A stretch of 64,000 bases of DNA from Salarchaeum sp. JOR-1 (lineage in GTDB: Archaea; Halobacteriota; Halobacteria; Halobacteriales; Halobacteriaceae). Positions 43,971 to 51,790 of the stretch are shown piece after piece. Numbering within the stretch: the stretch's first letter is position 1; every line of letters begins with the position of its first letter. A model generated the notes under the pieces. The model worked only from the letters and a program-made list of their open reading frames with translations. It was not told the origin of the DNA and ran no database searches. The position numbers and the translations under genes are program-made. Location: positions 248,001 through 312,000 of the forward strand of contig NZ_CP042241.1 of assembly GCF_007833275.1 (NCBI RefSeq), written 5' to 3'.

Positions 43971-44723
43971 ATGAGCGACGTGGATGTGCCGGAAGACCAC
44001 CCGCGCTACGAGTCACTCCTCACCCGCCACCGCATCGAGGAGGGCGTCGAGAAGGGGATCACGAGCAAGCAGGGACTCATCGCGGAGGGGCGCGGCGAGG
44101 CGTTCGACTACCTCCTCGGCGAGGAGACGACGGAGAGCGCGGAGGCGGCCGAGCGCGCCGCGGCCGCCCACCTCCTGCTCGCCGACCATCCCGTGCTCTC
44201 CGTGAACGGGAACGTCGCCGCGCTCGTCCCCGGTGAGATGGTAGAGCTGGCGGAGGCGGTTGGCGCGGATCTCGAAGTCAACCTCTTCAACCGCACCGAG
44301 GAGCGGATGCGCGCCATCGCCGACCACTTGCGCGAGCACGGCGCGAGCGAGGTGAAGGGGCTCGCGGCGGACGCTCGCATCCCGGGGCTGTCACACGAGC
44401 GCGCGAAGGTGGACGCGGACGGTATCTACGACGCGGACGTGGTGCTCGTTCCGCTGGAGGACGGCGACCGCGCGGCGGCGCTCGCGGCGATGGGGAAGAC
44501 GGAGATAGTCGTCGACCTGAACCCGATGAGTCGGTCGGCGCGGAGCGCGGCCGTCCCCATCATCGACAACATCATGCGCGCGGTTCCGAACGTCACACGG
44601 CACGCGCGCGACCTCGCGGACGCGAGCGACGAGGAGCGCCGCGACATCGTCGAGTCGTTCGACCGGACGGCGGCGCTGGCCGACGCGGAGCACCGAATCC
44701 GGGAGGGCGTGGGCGACCGATAG
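43971..44723 (+). CDS. 4-phosphopantoate--beta-alanine ligase
   Basis: Joins 4-phosphopantoate and beta-alanine to give 4-phosphopantothenate, the second step of the archaeal CoA branch. The 250-residue protein starts MSDVDVPEDHPRYES; HRIEEGVEKGITSKQGL near 19-35, VNGNVAALV near 78 and VVDLNPMSRSAR near 182 are family signatures. Two alternative in-frame starts exist 6 and 12 bases upstream. A TCTTTTTT promoter element at 43939-43946 favours the ATG at 43971. Confidence 0.93.
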   Translation: MSDVDVPEDHPRYESLLTRHRIEEGVEKGITSKQGLIAEGRGEAFDYLLGEETTESAEAAERAAAAHLLLADHPVLSVNGNVAALVPGEMVELAEAVGADLEVNLFNRTEERMRAIADHLREHGASEVKGLAADARIPGLSHERAKVDADGIYDADVVLVPLEDGDRAAALAAMGKTEIVVDLNPMSRSARSAAVPIIDNIMRAVPNVTRHARDLADASDEERRDIVESFDRTAALADAEHRIREGVGDR

Positions 44724-44734
44724 AACTACGTTGT

Positions 44735-44750
44735 TTTAGGCTAGCCTAAA
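44735..44750 (+). promoter_or_regulatory. Perfect 16-base palindrome resembling a DtxR/Idr iron box
   Basis: TTTAGGCTAGCCTAAA is a perfect palindrome ending 4 bases before the ATG at 44755. It matches the core of the DtxR/IdeR consensus (TTAGG-TTAGCCTAA type) used by metal-dependent repressors, which haloarchaea also have (SirR/Idr). It overlaps the position of the TATA element of the downstream gene, so a bound repressor would block transcription. Confidence 0.65.
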
Positions 44751-44754
44751 TCGT

Positions 44755-45594
44755 ATGCGTGGTGTGACGCTCGACGGTCTCCGTCGGCGACTGGACGACC
44801 TCGCGACCGGCGGCCCCTACCGCGTCGCCTGCCTCGACACGGGCGAACGACCGCATCCGGTCACCGGCCAGCAGTACCCCGACCGGGAGACGGCGAGCGA
44901 AGCCGCGGAACTCGCGGCCCAGTACCGGAACCGACTCGCCGCGTACGACCCGCGCGCCCCGATATACGACCTCGCCGTCGAACACGCCCGCGGAACCGAC
45001 GGCGCACCGCCCCGAGAGGCGTGTAGCCGGCTCGCGGGCGCGCTGTTCGACGCGCTCGGGGACTGCGGCGAGACGGACGTGGAGCGGACGATTCTCGATA
45101 CCTACCTCGCGGCCGCGAGCGAGACGACGGATCCCGACGCGCTCGGCGTCGCGCTCCTCGACACCATCGCCGGCGTGCTCGACGACGCGCTCCCGCCCGC
45201 CCGCCAGCAGGCCGTCGTCGCGAGCGCCACCGACCGCCGCTCGGAGAACGGGAACACGGTCGCGGACGCGCTCGACGCGCTGCGCGCGGGGTCGCTGCTG
45301 TCGGCGTACGCGTACCGCAGGCGGACCGGCCGCCTCGACCTCCGCCTCGACGGCTACGCGTTCGACGCGGACGGCGAGCGCCTGCCGACGCTCCCGCTGA
45401 CGGTCGCGCTCGCGCGGGCGGATCGAACGGTCGCCGTCACCGACGCCCACCGCACGCCGGCGGGCGACTGGCGGCTGTCCGTCTCGCTGTCCGCCGACGC
45501 CCCGCGCGGTCTCGCGCGGACGGCCGTGACCCCCTACTCGAGGAGGTCGCGGGCGACGTCGGCGACCGCGGGCGCGGACTCGCCGAGCAGGTAG
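44755..45594 (+). CDS. Conserved haloarchaeal protein under a putative iron box (DUF7551-like)
   Basis: A 279-residue soluble protein. Its N-terminal 75 residues (YRVACLDTGERPHPV, YPDRETASEAAELA) resemble a small haloarchaeal domain that also occurs as a separate protein; the rest is helical, with ALFDALGDCGETDVERT near 97. No catalytic motif. It follows the palindromic operator directly, so it is probably regulated by iron or manganese. Its last 61 bases overlap the 3' end of thiR on the other strand, which gives it an Arg/Ser/Thr-rich tail not typical of the rest. Confidence 0.72.
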   Translation: MRGVTLDGLRRRLDDLATGGPYRVACLDTGERPHPVTGQQYPDRETASEAAELAAQYRNRLAAYDPRAPIYDLAVEHARGTDGAPPREACSRLAGALFDALGDCGETDVERTILDTYLAAASETTDPDALGVALLDTIAGVLDDALPPARQQAVVASATDRRSENGNTVADALDALRAGSLLSAYAYRRRTGRLDLRLDGYAFDADGERLPTLPLTVALARADRTVAVTDAHRTPAGDWRLSVSLSADAPRGLARTAVTPYSRRSRATSATAGADSPSR

Positions 45595-46439
45595 AGCACG
45601 GGCTCGATTCCGAACCCGCCGGACTGGTAGAGCACGGTCGCGTCCGGCCGGTCCGCGAACGCGTCCGCGACCGCGACGGACACGTCGTCGTAGTCGGCGT
45701 CGAACTCCGCGGTGACGCGTCCCGTTTTCTCGAGCGCGGCGACGAGCGCGGGGTCGTACCGGACGTTGAGCGCGGCGCTCGCGTCGCTCCCGTTCGCGCG
45801 CGCGGCGAGCAGAACGGACGCGACGTGCTCGGAGACGCCGAACGCCGGCTCACCGGGAACCTCGACGCGCCCCATCACGTCGAAGACGCGGCCGGGGACG
45901 CCCGCAACGTCCTCCACGGACTGCGCGTTCGACAGGCACTCCACGAGGTTCGACCCGACGTTCGGCACGAGTGTCGCGAACCCGCTCGCGTGTTCGAGCG
46001 TCCGCACGCCCCGCCGCACGCTCGACCGCACGCGCTCGCGAGCGAGGAGGTCGCTGTCCGGGTCGTGCACGCGGAAGTCGCCCTCGTACTCCGCGAGTTC
46101 GGGGACGGCGTCCTCGTGCAGGCGGGCGAGCACGTCCCCGCGCGCCTCCAGCTTCCGAATCAGGACTTCGGCCTCGACGAGCGCCTGCACCGTGCTCATG
46201 TCGCCGGACGCGAGTCCCTCGCCGACGCGCTCCACGAGGTCGCGCACCCGGTCGTCCTCAGCGACGCCCTCGTTGCGCGCCACCTCGCCCGTCGCGTACT
46301 TCGACACCGCGGACTGACTCACGCCGAGCACGTCCGCGACCGCCTGCTGGGTCAGCCCGCGCTCCCGGAGGTCCGCCGCGAGCATCGACCGGAACGTCGG
46401 GAGGAACTCCTCCACGACGAGCTCCTCGACGAACTTCAC
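45534..46439 (-). CDS. ThiR-type regulator: HTH plus ThiN domain
   Basis: A 301-residue regulator. Residues about 25-50 are an XRE-type HTH ([19 protein letters not shown]), a linker region follows, and residues about 130-300 form a ThiN domain ([23 protein letters not shown], ending DVARDLLE). In archaea this fusion represses thiamine genes in response to thiamine phosphates; the ThiN domain lacks synthase activity. No thiamine gene lies in the window. The stop of dcd overlaps its start (ATG at 46439, 4 bases). Confidence 0.9.
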   Translation of the reverse strand: MKFVEELVVEEFLPTFRSMLAADLRERGLTQQAVADVLGVSQSAVSKYATGEVARNEGVAEDDRVRDLVERVGEGLASGDMSTVQALVEAEVLIRKLEARGDVLARLHEDAVPELAEYEGDFRVHDPDSDLLARERVRSSVRRGVRTLEHASGFATLVPNVGSNLVECLSNAQSVEDVAGVPGRVFDVMGRVEVPGEPAFGVSEHVASVLLAARANGSDASAALNVRYDPALVAALEKTGRVTAEFDADYDDVSVAVADAFADRPDATVLYQSGGFGIEPVLYLLGESAPAVADVARDLLE

Positions 46440-47023
46440 TGCTCGCCCCCGAACTCGCGGTCGCCGCGGATGCGGGACGCCTGCGGGCCGCCCTGATCCT
46501 GGTACTTCGACCCGCGCTCGCTCCCGTACGGGCGGTCGGCGCTGCTCGTGAGCTCCGTGAACACGAGTTGACTGATGCGCATCCCCGGACTGAGCGCGAC
46601 CGGGGCGGTTCCGAGGTTGGAGAGTTCGAGTGTTATTTTCCCACGGAATCCTGGGTCAATAAACCCCGCTGTAGCGTGGACAACGACGGCGAGCCGTCCG
46701 AGCGACGACCGGCCCTCGACCTGCGCCACGAGGTCGGACGGGACTTCGACGCGCTCGTGGGTAGTTCCGAGGACGAAGTCGCCGGGGTGGAGGATGAACT
46801 CGCCGCCCTCGTCGACGACGGTCTCCGTGACGTAGTCGTCCACCTCGGTCTCGTCGTTCGGATGGATGCAGGGGATGTTCGCGCGCTGGAACTCCAGGAA
46901 CTCGCGGCCGAGCCGGACGTCGATACTCGCGGGCTGAATCTGCAACTCCGGGTCGTCGAGCGGTTCGACGACGAGGTCGCCGGCCTCCAGTCGGTCGAGG
47001 AGGTCGGCGTCGGACAGTATCAT
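46436..47023 (-). CDS. dcd: dCTP deaminase
   Basis: Deaminates dCTP to dUTP for dTMP synthesis. The 195-residue protein matches the family: [11 protein letters not shown] near 29-39, [10 protein letters not shown] near 107-116, and [18 protein letters not shown] near 122 with the catalytic Glu. The C-terminal tail [11 protein letters not shown] is the flexible lid. It is the first gene of a two-gene unit with thiR and is divergent from pth2. Confidence 0.95.
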   Translation of the reverse strand: MILSDADLLDRLEAGDLVVEPLDDPELQIQPASIDVRLGREFLEFQRANIPCIHPNDETEVDDYVTETVVDEGGEFILHPGDFVLGTTHERVEVPSDLVAQVEGRSSLGRLAVVVHATAGFIDPGFRGKITLELSNLGTAPVALSPGMRISQLVFTELTSSADRPYGSERGSKYQDQGGPQASRIRGDREFGGEQ

Positions 47024-47111
47024 ACCGGTTTCTGGACGCCCGAGGCCTAATAGGTTTTAGATGACGTCGGTGAGTCGTAGCGGCTTTGACGCGTCCACGA
47101 GACCACGAGGT

Positions 47112-47450
47112 ATGAAGCAAGCCATCGTCGTGCGCGCCGACCTCGGGATGGGGACGGGGAAGGTCGCCGCGCAGGCGTCGCACGCGTCGCTGCGGGCGTT
47201 CGAGTACGCTGACGACCGGGCGCAGCGAGCGTGGAAGCAGGGCGGACAGAAGAAGATCGTGCTCAAGGCCGGCTCGGAGCGCGAGCTCTACGAGCTGAGC
47301 GAGGAGGCGAAGGCCGCCGGCCTGCCCTCGGCCGTCATCGAGGACGCCGGACACACGCAGGTGGAACCGGGGACGCCGACCGCGCTCGCCATCGGGCCCG
47401 CGGCGGAGGCCGACATCGACGCGATAACGGGCGACCTCTCCCTGTTCTGA
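47112..47450 (+). CDS. pth2: Peptidyl-tRNA hydrolase, type 2
   Basis: Recycles peptidyl-tRNAs released from ribosomes. The 112-residue protein matches archaeal Pth2: [20 protein letters not shown] (2-21 region) with the catalytic Lys/Asp motif, [10 protein letters not shown] near 42-51, and [19 protein letters not shown] near 78. The ATG at 47112 is preceded by GAGG. Its stop overlaps the truD start (TGATG), coupling the two tRNA genes. Confidence 0.95.
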   Translation: MKQAIVVRADLGMGTGKVAAQASHASLRAFEYADDRAQRAWKQGGQKKIVLKAGSERELYELSEEAKAAGLPSAVIEDAGHTQVEPGTPTALAIGPAAEADIDAITGDLSLF

Positions 47451-48817
47451 TGATCGACGCACACCCGCTCGAACGCGCGGTCGGCGTCGAGCGCTACGCG
47501 AGCAGTACGCCGGGAACGGGCGGCCGCCTCCGCGAATCGCCCGGTGACTTTCGAGTGCGCGAGATCGAGGACTTCGCCGCCGAGCCCGCGGGCGAGAGCG
47601 CGGGCGACTACCCGCACGTGGTGGTGCGCGCGACGCTCACCGACTGGGACACGAACGGGTTCGCGCGCGCGCTCTCGAACCGCCTCGGCATCAGCCGCGA
47701 GCGCGTGAACTGGGCGGGCACGAAGGACAAGAACGCCGTCACCACCCAGCTGTTCACCGTGCGCGCCATCGACCCCGGGGACGTGCCCGATATTCGGAAC
47801 GCCGAAGTCGAGGTGGTGGGACGCGCGGGTCGGAACATCCAGTTCGGCGATTTAGTGGGCAACGAGTTCGAAATCGTCGTCCGAGACCCCGACCGTCCCG
47901 AGAACGCGAACGGTATTACGGACGAACTCGCCGCGTTCGGCGGGCAGTCGACGGACGCGGTGGCGGCAAGCGCGGAGACTGCGGACGCAGGGCGATCCGT
48001 CGCGGCCCCCAACTTCTTCGGCCAGCAGCGCTTCGGGAGCTATCGGCCGGTCACGCACGAGGTCGGGCTGGCGGTGGTGCGCGGGGACTGGGAGGGCGCG
48101 GTGCTGGCGTACGTCGGGAACCCGAGCGAGCACGAACCCCCGGAGACGCGTGCGGCGCGCGAGTTCGTCGAGGAGACGCGGGACTGGAGTGCGGCCATCG
48201 AGGAGTTCCCGGGACACCTGCGGTACGAGCGCACCGTGCTGAATCGGCTGGCGGAGAACGGCGGCGAAAGCGAGGCCGACTTCCGGGCGGCCCTGGAGAC
48301 GTTCCCGTCGAACCTCCAGCGGCTGTTCGTGCACGCGGCGCAGTCGTACGCGTTCAACCGCATCCTCTCGGAACGGATGGCTCGCGGCCTGCCGTTTTCG
48401 GAGCCGGTCGAGGGCGACGTGGTGTGTTTCGCGGACGCGGACGCGCCCGGCGACCTCACGATTCCCGACCCCGACCGCCTCCAGCGCGCGACCAGCGAGC
48501 GCGTGAGCGTGCTGTCCCGGCACGCGGAGCGCGGGCGGGCGTTCGTCACCGCGCCGCTCGTCGGGACGGAGACCGACCTCGCCGACGGCGAGCAGGGCGA
48601 CATCGAGCGCGACGTGCTCGCCGACCTCGACATCGCGCCGAGCGACTTCGACCTCCCCGGCGAGTTCCACTCGGAGGGAACGCGGCGCGCGATACTCGTC
48701 CGGACCGACATCGACGTGGCCCGCGACCCGCTGACGTTCACGTTCGCGCTGCCGAAAGGCTCGTACGCGACCGTCGTCCTCCGCGAGTACCTCAAGACGA
48801 GCCCGCTCGACCTGTAG
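47450..48817 (+). CDS. truD: tRNA pseudouridine(13) synthase
   Basis: Makes pseudouridine at position 13 of tRNA. The 455-residue TruD has the catalytic [13 protein letters not shown] motif (Asp near residue 89) and [10 protein letters not shown] near 187, the two diagnostic motifs. An Ala/Ser/Asp-rich segment ([14 protein letters not shown]) just before NFFGQQ looks like an inserted linker. The C-terminal [16 protein letters not shown] ends the fold. It starts inside the pth2 stop. Confidence 0.94.
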   Translation: MIDAHPLERAVGVERYASSTPGTGGRLRESPGDFRVREIEDFAAEPAGESAGDYPHVVVRATLTDWDTNGFARALSNRLGISRERVNWAGTKDKNAVTTQLFTVRAIDPGDVPDIRNAEVEVVGRAGRNIQFGDLVGNEFEIVVRDPDRPENANGITDELAAFGGQSTDAVAASAETADAGRSVAAPNFFGQQRFGSYRPVTHEVGLAVVRGDWEGAVLAYVGNPSEHEPPETRAAREFVEETRDWSAAIEEFPGHLRYERTVLNRLAENGGESEADFRAALETFPSNLQRLFVHAAQSYAFNRILSERMARGLPFSEPVEGDVVCFADADAPGDLTIPDPDRLQRATSERVSVLSRHAERGRAFVTAPLVGTETDLADGEQGDIERDVLADLDIAPSDFDLPGEFHSEGTRRAILVRTDIDVARDPLTFTFALPKGSYATVVLREYLKTSPLDL

Positions 48818-48871
48818 GCAGTCGCCGCACCGACACCCACGCTTTTCCCGGTTCGGGTCGTCCGTTCGGGC

Positions 48872-49480
48872 ATGTCCGAGTACCCAGTCAGTGACGACCT
48901 GCCGGACGCGCCGTTCCACACGACGGGCGTCGACCACATCACGATGATCGGCTCGAACGAGGAGGACACCATCGAGTTCTACCGCGACCTCCTCGGGATG
49001 CCGCTCGTCTTACGGCAGCCGAACCTCGACGACCCGAACCAGACCCACCTGTTCTTCGACGCGGGCGACGGCCGCATCCTCACGTTCTTCGTGAACGAAG
49101 ACCGGGACTCGAACCCCCAGCCGCACCGCCACCGCGTCGGCTCCGTCCACCACCTCTCCGTCTCCATCGACCCCCACGAGTTCGAGACGGTGATGGAGAG
49201 TCTCGACGACGCCGGCCACGGCTTCAACGTCTTCGACCGCGGCGTCTTCCACTCGCTCTACACCCGCGACCACAACGGGCTGGTCATCGAACTCGCGACG
49301 GACAAGTACGAGATTCCCGACGACCGCCGGGGAGAAGTGCTCGCGAAGACCCAGGAGATTCGGGAGGCGGACGGCGCGGACTACGCGGAAGCCGAACACT
49401 TAGAGGAAGCGCTCGACGAGCTCGGACTGGACGCGGAGCCGGTCGAACTACCGGACGCGCCGACGGGCGCGGGCGTCTGA
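48872..49480 (+). CDS. VOC-superfamily (glyoxalase/dioxygenase) protein
   Basis: A 202-residue protein with paired beta-alpha-beta-beta-beta modules (about 18-75 and 88-145). Metal ligand positions are seen in GVDHITM (H about 21), SVHHLSV near 91 and LVIELATD near 137. Some haloarchaeal members are annotated as catechol or ring-cleavage dioxygenases, others as glyoxalases; nothing here decides. The C-terminal 45 residues form an acidic helical tail. It is probably a single-gene unit. Confidence 0.85.
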   Translation: MSEYPVSDDLPDAPFHTTGVDHITMIGSNEEDTIEFYRDLLGMPLVLRQPNLDDPNQTHLFFDAGDGRILTFFVNEDRDSNPQPHRHRVGSVHHLSVSIDPHEFETVMESLDDAGHGFNVFDRGVFHSLYTRDHNGLVIELATDKYEIPDDRRGEVLAKTQEIREADGADYAEAEHLEEALDELGLDAEPVELPDAPTGAGV

Positions 49481-49522
49481 AGACCGTTCTGGTTTTACGG
49501 CCATCCGCCCTACGGTGAGGAA

Positions 49523-50275
49523 ATGGAGTGTCGGCAGTGTGGCGCGCCGCTGGACAAGCCCGGCGACTACTGCCTGCTGTGCGACACCGCGAACTGCGAC
49601 GCCGTCGTGGTCGACATCGAGGCGTCGCGGGCGACGCTGACGTTTCTGGACGCGGAGCGCGTGGAGGACGACCCGCGCAGTCCCGTGCTCGGGGAAACGG
49701 TGGTGACGACGACGCCGGAGCCGGACGCGGAGCGCGCGGTGGCGCAGGTGCGGAACTTCGCGGGCCGCATCGCCGACGAAATCAGGCGGAAGCGTCCGGA
49801 GACGGTGTTCGTGACGGGCGAGCGCGAGGTGGTGCGGGCGCTGCGGGGCGACCTCCACCACGAACTCTACCGGGTGAGCGGGGCCGACCCAGTGGAGAGC
49901 GTTCTGGAGCGCTGGGGCGGTCGCGACCTCGAAATCGTGGAGAAATCCGCGGCGGAGAAAATCGGGGGGTCGCACACGACGCTCGTGGGGGAGCGCGAGG
50001 GCTGGCACGCCATCGAGACCATCGCCGGCCACCCCCACGTGAAGAAGATCGTGCCCGGCCCCATCGACGCCGGCGGCGCGAGCACGCGCGGCGGCGTGCG
50101 AGCGAAGGTGACGCGCGCGGACACGAACGGGAACGTCCGGCTGCTCATCCGCGAGGGGTCGTCGGTACAGGAGAACCGCGTGGTGACGACGGCGATGGAT
50201 CGCGAGACCGGCGAGCGCGTCCGGGACGACCTGAACGACGCGCTCGAAGACGAGGGCCTGAAGCGGGACGCGTAA
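49523..50275 (+). CDS. DUF2103 zinc-ribbon protein
   Basis: A 250-residue protein found in archaea next to ribosomal and RNA polymerase genes. The N-terminus is a zinc knuckle (CRQCGAPL near 3-10 and CLLCDTANC near 17-25); the remainder includes [21 protein letters not shown] (about 171-191), the DUF2103 core, which may contact RNA. It precedes L37ae, rpo12 and pcc1 in the same direction, a setting that suggests a role in translation or rRNA. The exact function is unknown. Confidence 0.87.
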   Translation: MECRQCGAPLDKPGDYCLLCDTANCDAVVVDIEASRATLTFLDAERVEDDPRSPVLGETVVTTTPEPDAERAVAQVRNFAGRIADEIRRKRPETVFVTGEREVVRALRGDLHHELYRVSGADPVESVLERWGGRDLEIVEKSAAEKIGGSHTTLVGEREGWHAIETIAGHPHVKKIVPGPIDAGGASTRGGVRAKVTRADTNGNVRLLIREGSSVQENRVVTTAMDRETGERVRDDLNDALEDEGLKRDA

Positions 50276-50332
50276 GCAGGACGGGGGCGACTCAAAGCCC
50301 TTATGTGGACGCTGTGGCTACGTGCTTGTACT

Positions 50333-50617
50333 ATGGCCGAGAAGAAGTCCACGACCGGGAGCGCCGGCCGATTCGGCGCTCGGTACGGTCGCGTCGCGCG
50401 CCGCCGCGTCTCCGAGATCGAGTCCGACACCAACAAGGATCACTCCTGCCCCGAGTGCGGCGCGGAGAAGGTCTCCCGCAAAGGCACCGGCATCTGGCAG
50501 TGCGGCAAGTGCGACTACAAGTTCGCGGGCGGCGCGTACCGTCCGGAGACGCCCGGCGGCGAGTCCGTGCAGCGCTCCATCCGCACCGCGCTCTCCGAGG
50601 AAGAACAGGAGGCATAA
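50333..50617 (+). CDS. rpl37ae: 50S ribosomal protein L37Ae
   Basis: A 94-residue large-subunit protein. The zinc knuckle is CPECGAEKV and [13 protein letters not shown] (Cys near 38, 41, 56 and 59), and the basic N-terminus contains [15 protein letters not shown]. All features of archaeal L37ae (eL43) are present. The stop is one base from the rpo12 ATG (TAATG). The start at 50333 follows a TATA-like CTTATG near 50309. Confidence 0.95.
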   Translation: MAEKKSTTGSAGRFGARYGRVARRRVSEIESDTNKDHSCPECGAEKVSRKGTGIWQCGKCDYKFAGGAYRPETPGGESVQRSIRTALSEEEQEA

Positions 50618-50751
50618 TGTCGTACAAGTGCTCGCGCTGCAAGCGGGACGTCGAACTCGACGAGTACGGCGGCATCCGCTGTCCGTACTGCGGGCACCGC
50701 GTGCTCCTGAAGGAGCGGGCGCGCGACGTGAAGGAAGTTGACGTCCAGTAG
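50617..50751 (+). CDS. rpo12: DNA-directed RNA polymerase subunit Rpo12 (P)
   Basis: A 44-residue zinc-ribbon subunit of the archaeal RNA polymerase (RPB12 homologue). [10 protein letters not shown] and [11 protein letters not shown] give the four-cysteine site. The length is standard. It overlaps the L37ae stop and the pcc1 start, forming a conserved archaeal gene order. Confidence 0.95.
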   Translation: MSYKCSRCKRDVELDEYGGIRCPYCGHRVLLKERARDVKEVDVQ

Positions 50752-50986
50752 GCACGCGACGACGCTTCGTTTCTCCTACGCTTCTCCCGCCGTCGCAGAG
50801 CGAATCGCCGCGAGCGTCCGCCCCGAATCCGGCGCTATCGAGGGCGACCGAACGACGGCGTCGCTCTCCCGGGAGGGCGACACCGTGACGGTCGACGTCG
50901 TGGCGAGCGACCTGACCGCGCTCCGCGCCGGCCAGAACACGTGGGTGACGCTGCTGGAAGTCGCGGAGCGCGCCGGGGATACCTAA
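50738..50986 (+). CDS. pcc1: KEOPS complex subunit Pcc1
   Basis: An 82-residue subunit of KEOPS, which makes the t6A modification of tRNA; Pcc1 dimerises and binds Kae1. The sequence [21 protein letters not shown] and [20 protein letters not shown] fits the alpha/beta Pcc1 fold. No ATG is available; the TTG at 50738, inside the rpo12 gene, gives a plausible N-terminus. The position after rpo12 is conserved. Confidence 0.86.
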   Translation: MTSSRHATTLRFSYASPAVAERIAASVRPESGAIEGDRTTASLSREGDTVTVDVVASDLTALRAGQNTWVTLLEVAERAGDT

Positions 50987-51039
50987 CCAGTTAGGGACTG
51001 CGCTCTTCAGTGTGACGCGGCTAGTATCGGATGCCGGCC

Positions 51040-51135
51040 CCGCGGACGCTTCCCCCTCCCCCTCTCCCCGGCGTCCGCGGACCTCCCCTTCGCCGGCGCG
51101 GGCCCGAATGCAGGGTCTTTTTCCCTTTCGGGCCC
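51040..51135 (+). repeat. Two strong stem-loops upstream of the prefoldin gene
   Basis: Stem 1 pairs CCGCGGACGC (51040-51049) with GCGTCCGCGG (51071-51080) around a 21-base loop that is almost purely pyrimidine. Stem 2 pairs GGGCCCGAA (51100-51108) with TTCGGGCCC (51127-51135), with an inner AGGG/CCCT pairing and a T5 run in the loop. The 162-base gap from pcc1 to the prefoldin start holds no other gene. ATGCAGGGT at 51108-51116 is repeated at the real start codon (51149). Confidence 0.7.
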
Positions 51136-51148
51136 CGACTTTTCGCGT

Positions 51149-51547
51149 ATGCAGGGTAACCTTCCGCCGGAGGCCCAGGAGAAACTCGAAGAGCTTCAAG
51201 ACCTCCAGGAGACCGCGCAGACAGTGTCGACGCAGAAACAGCAGGCCGAGACCCAGCTGAGCGAGGCCGAGGCCGCGCTCGACGAACTCGACGACATCGA
51301 CGAGGACACGACGATGTACCGCGAGGTCGGCGAACTCCTCGTGCAGACGGAGTACGACGAGGCCGAGGACGACCTCTCGGAGAAAGTCGACAACCTCGAA
51401 CTCCGCGTCGAGACGCTCCAGAAGCAGGAAGAACGCGTGCAGGAGCAGTTCGAAGACCTCCAGCAGGAACTGCAGGAGATGCTCGGCGGCGGTGGCGCTG
51501 GCGGCCCGGCGCCCGGCGGCATGGGCGGCGGTCCCGGCGGCGCGTAA
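51149..51547 (+). CDS. pfdB: Prefoldin subunit beta
   Basis: Hexameric co-chaperone that hands unfolded proteins to the thermosome. The 132-residue protein has two long coiled-coil helices (about 8-50 and 68-112) around a beta-hairpin ([17 protein letters not shown]), the prefoldin beta shape, then a Gly/Pro-rich tail ([15 protein letters not shown]). The ATG at 51149 is in the correct frame; a second ATG at 51108 is out of frame. It is followed without a gap by the DUF3194 gene. Confidence 0.94.
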   Translation: MQGNLPPEAQEKLEELQDLQETAQTVSTQKQQAETQLSEAEAALDELDDIDEDTTMYREVGELLVQTEYDEAEDDLSEKVDNLELRVETLQKQEERVQEQFEDLQQELQEMLGGGGAGGPAPGGMGGGPGGA

Positions 51548-51790
51548 ATGGAACCGACTGACGAGGAAGTCGTGGAGACCGCGGCCGAGGCAGCCGAAGG
51601 CTACGTGTTCTCGCAGCTGGCGACCTCGGACGTGGACGACCTCGACGTGACGGTGTCGTTCGAGGACGGCGTGCTCGACGTTGAAGTCTACATCACGGCG
51701 CCCGACGCGGATGTCGACCTCGAACAGGTGGCGGACGACGCCGCGCTCGTCGCAGGGCGGGCCGTCGACGACCTGTTCGCGGACGGTTAG
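51548..51790 (+). CDS. DUF3194 family protein
   Basis: An 80-residue acidic alpha/beta protein with VTVSFEDGVLDVEVYI near 34-49. The family occurs in archaea next to prefoldin beta and is of unknown function. The ATG abuts the pfdB stop (TAAATG). Tail-to-tail 4-base overlap with the DUF2070 gene. Confidence 0.87.
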   Translation: MEPTDEEVVETAAEAAEGYVFSQLATSDVDDLDVTVSFEDGVLDVEVYITAPDADVDLEQVADDAALVAGRAVDDLFADG

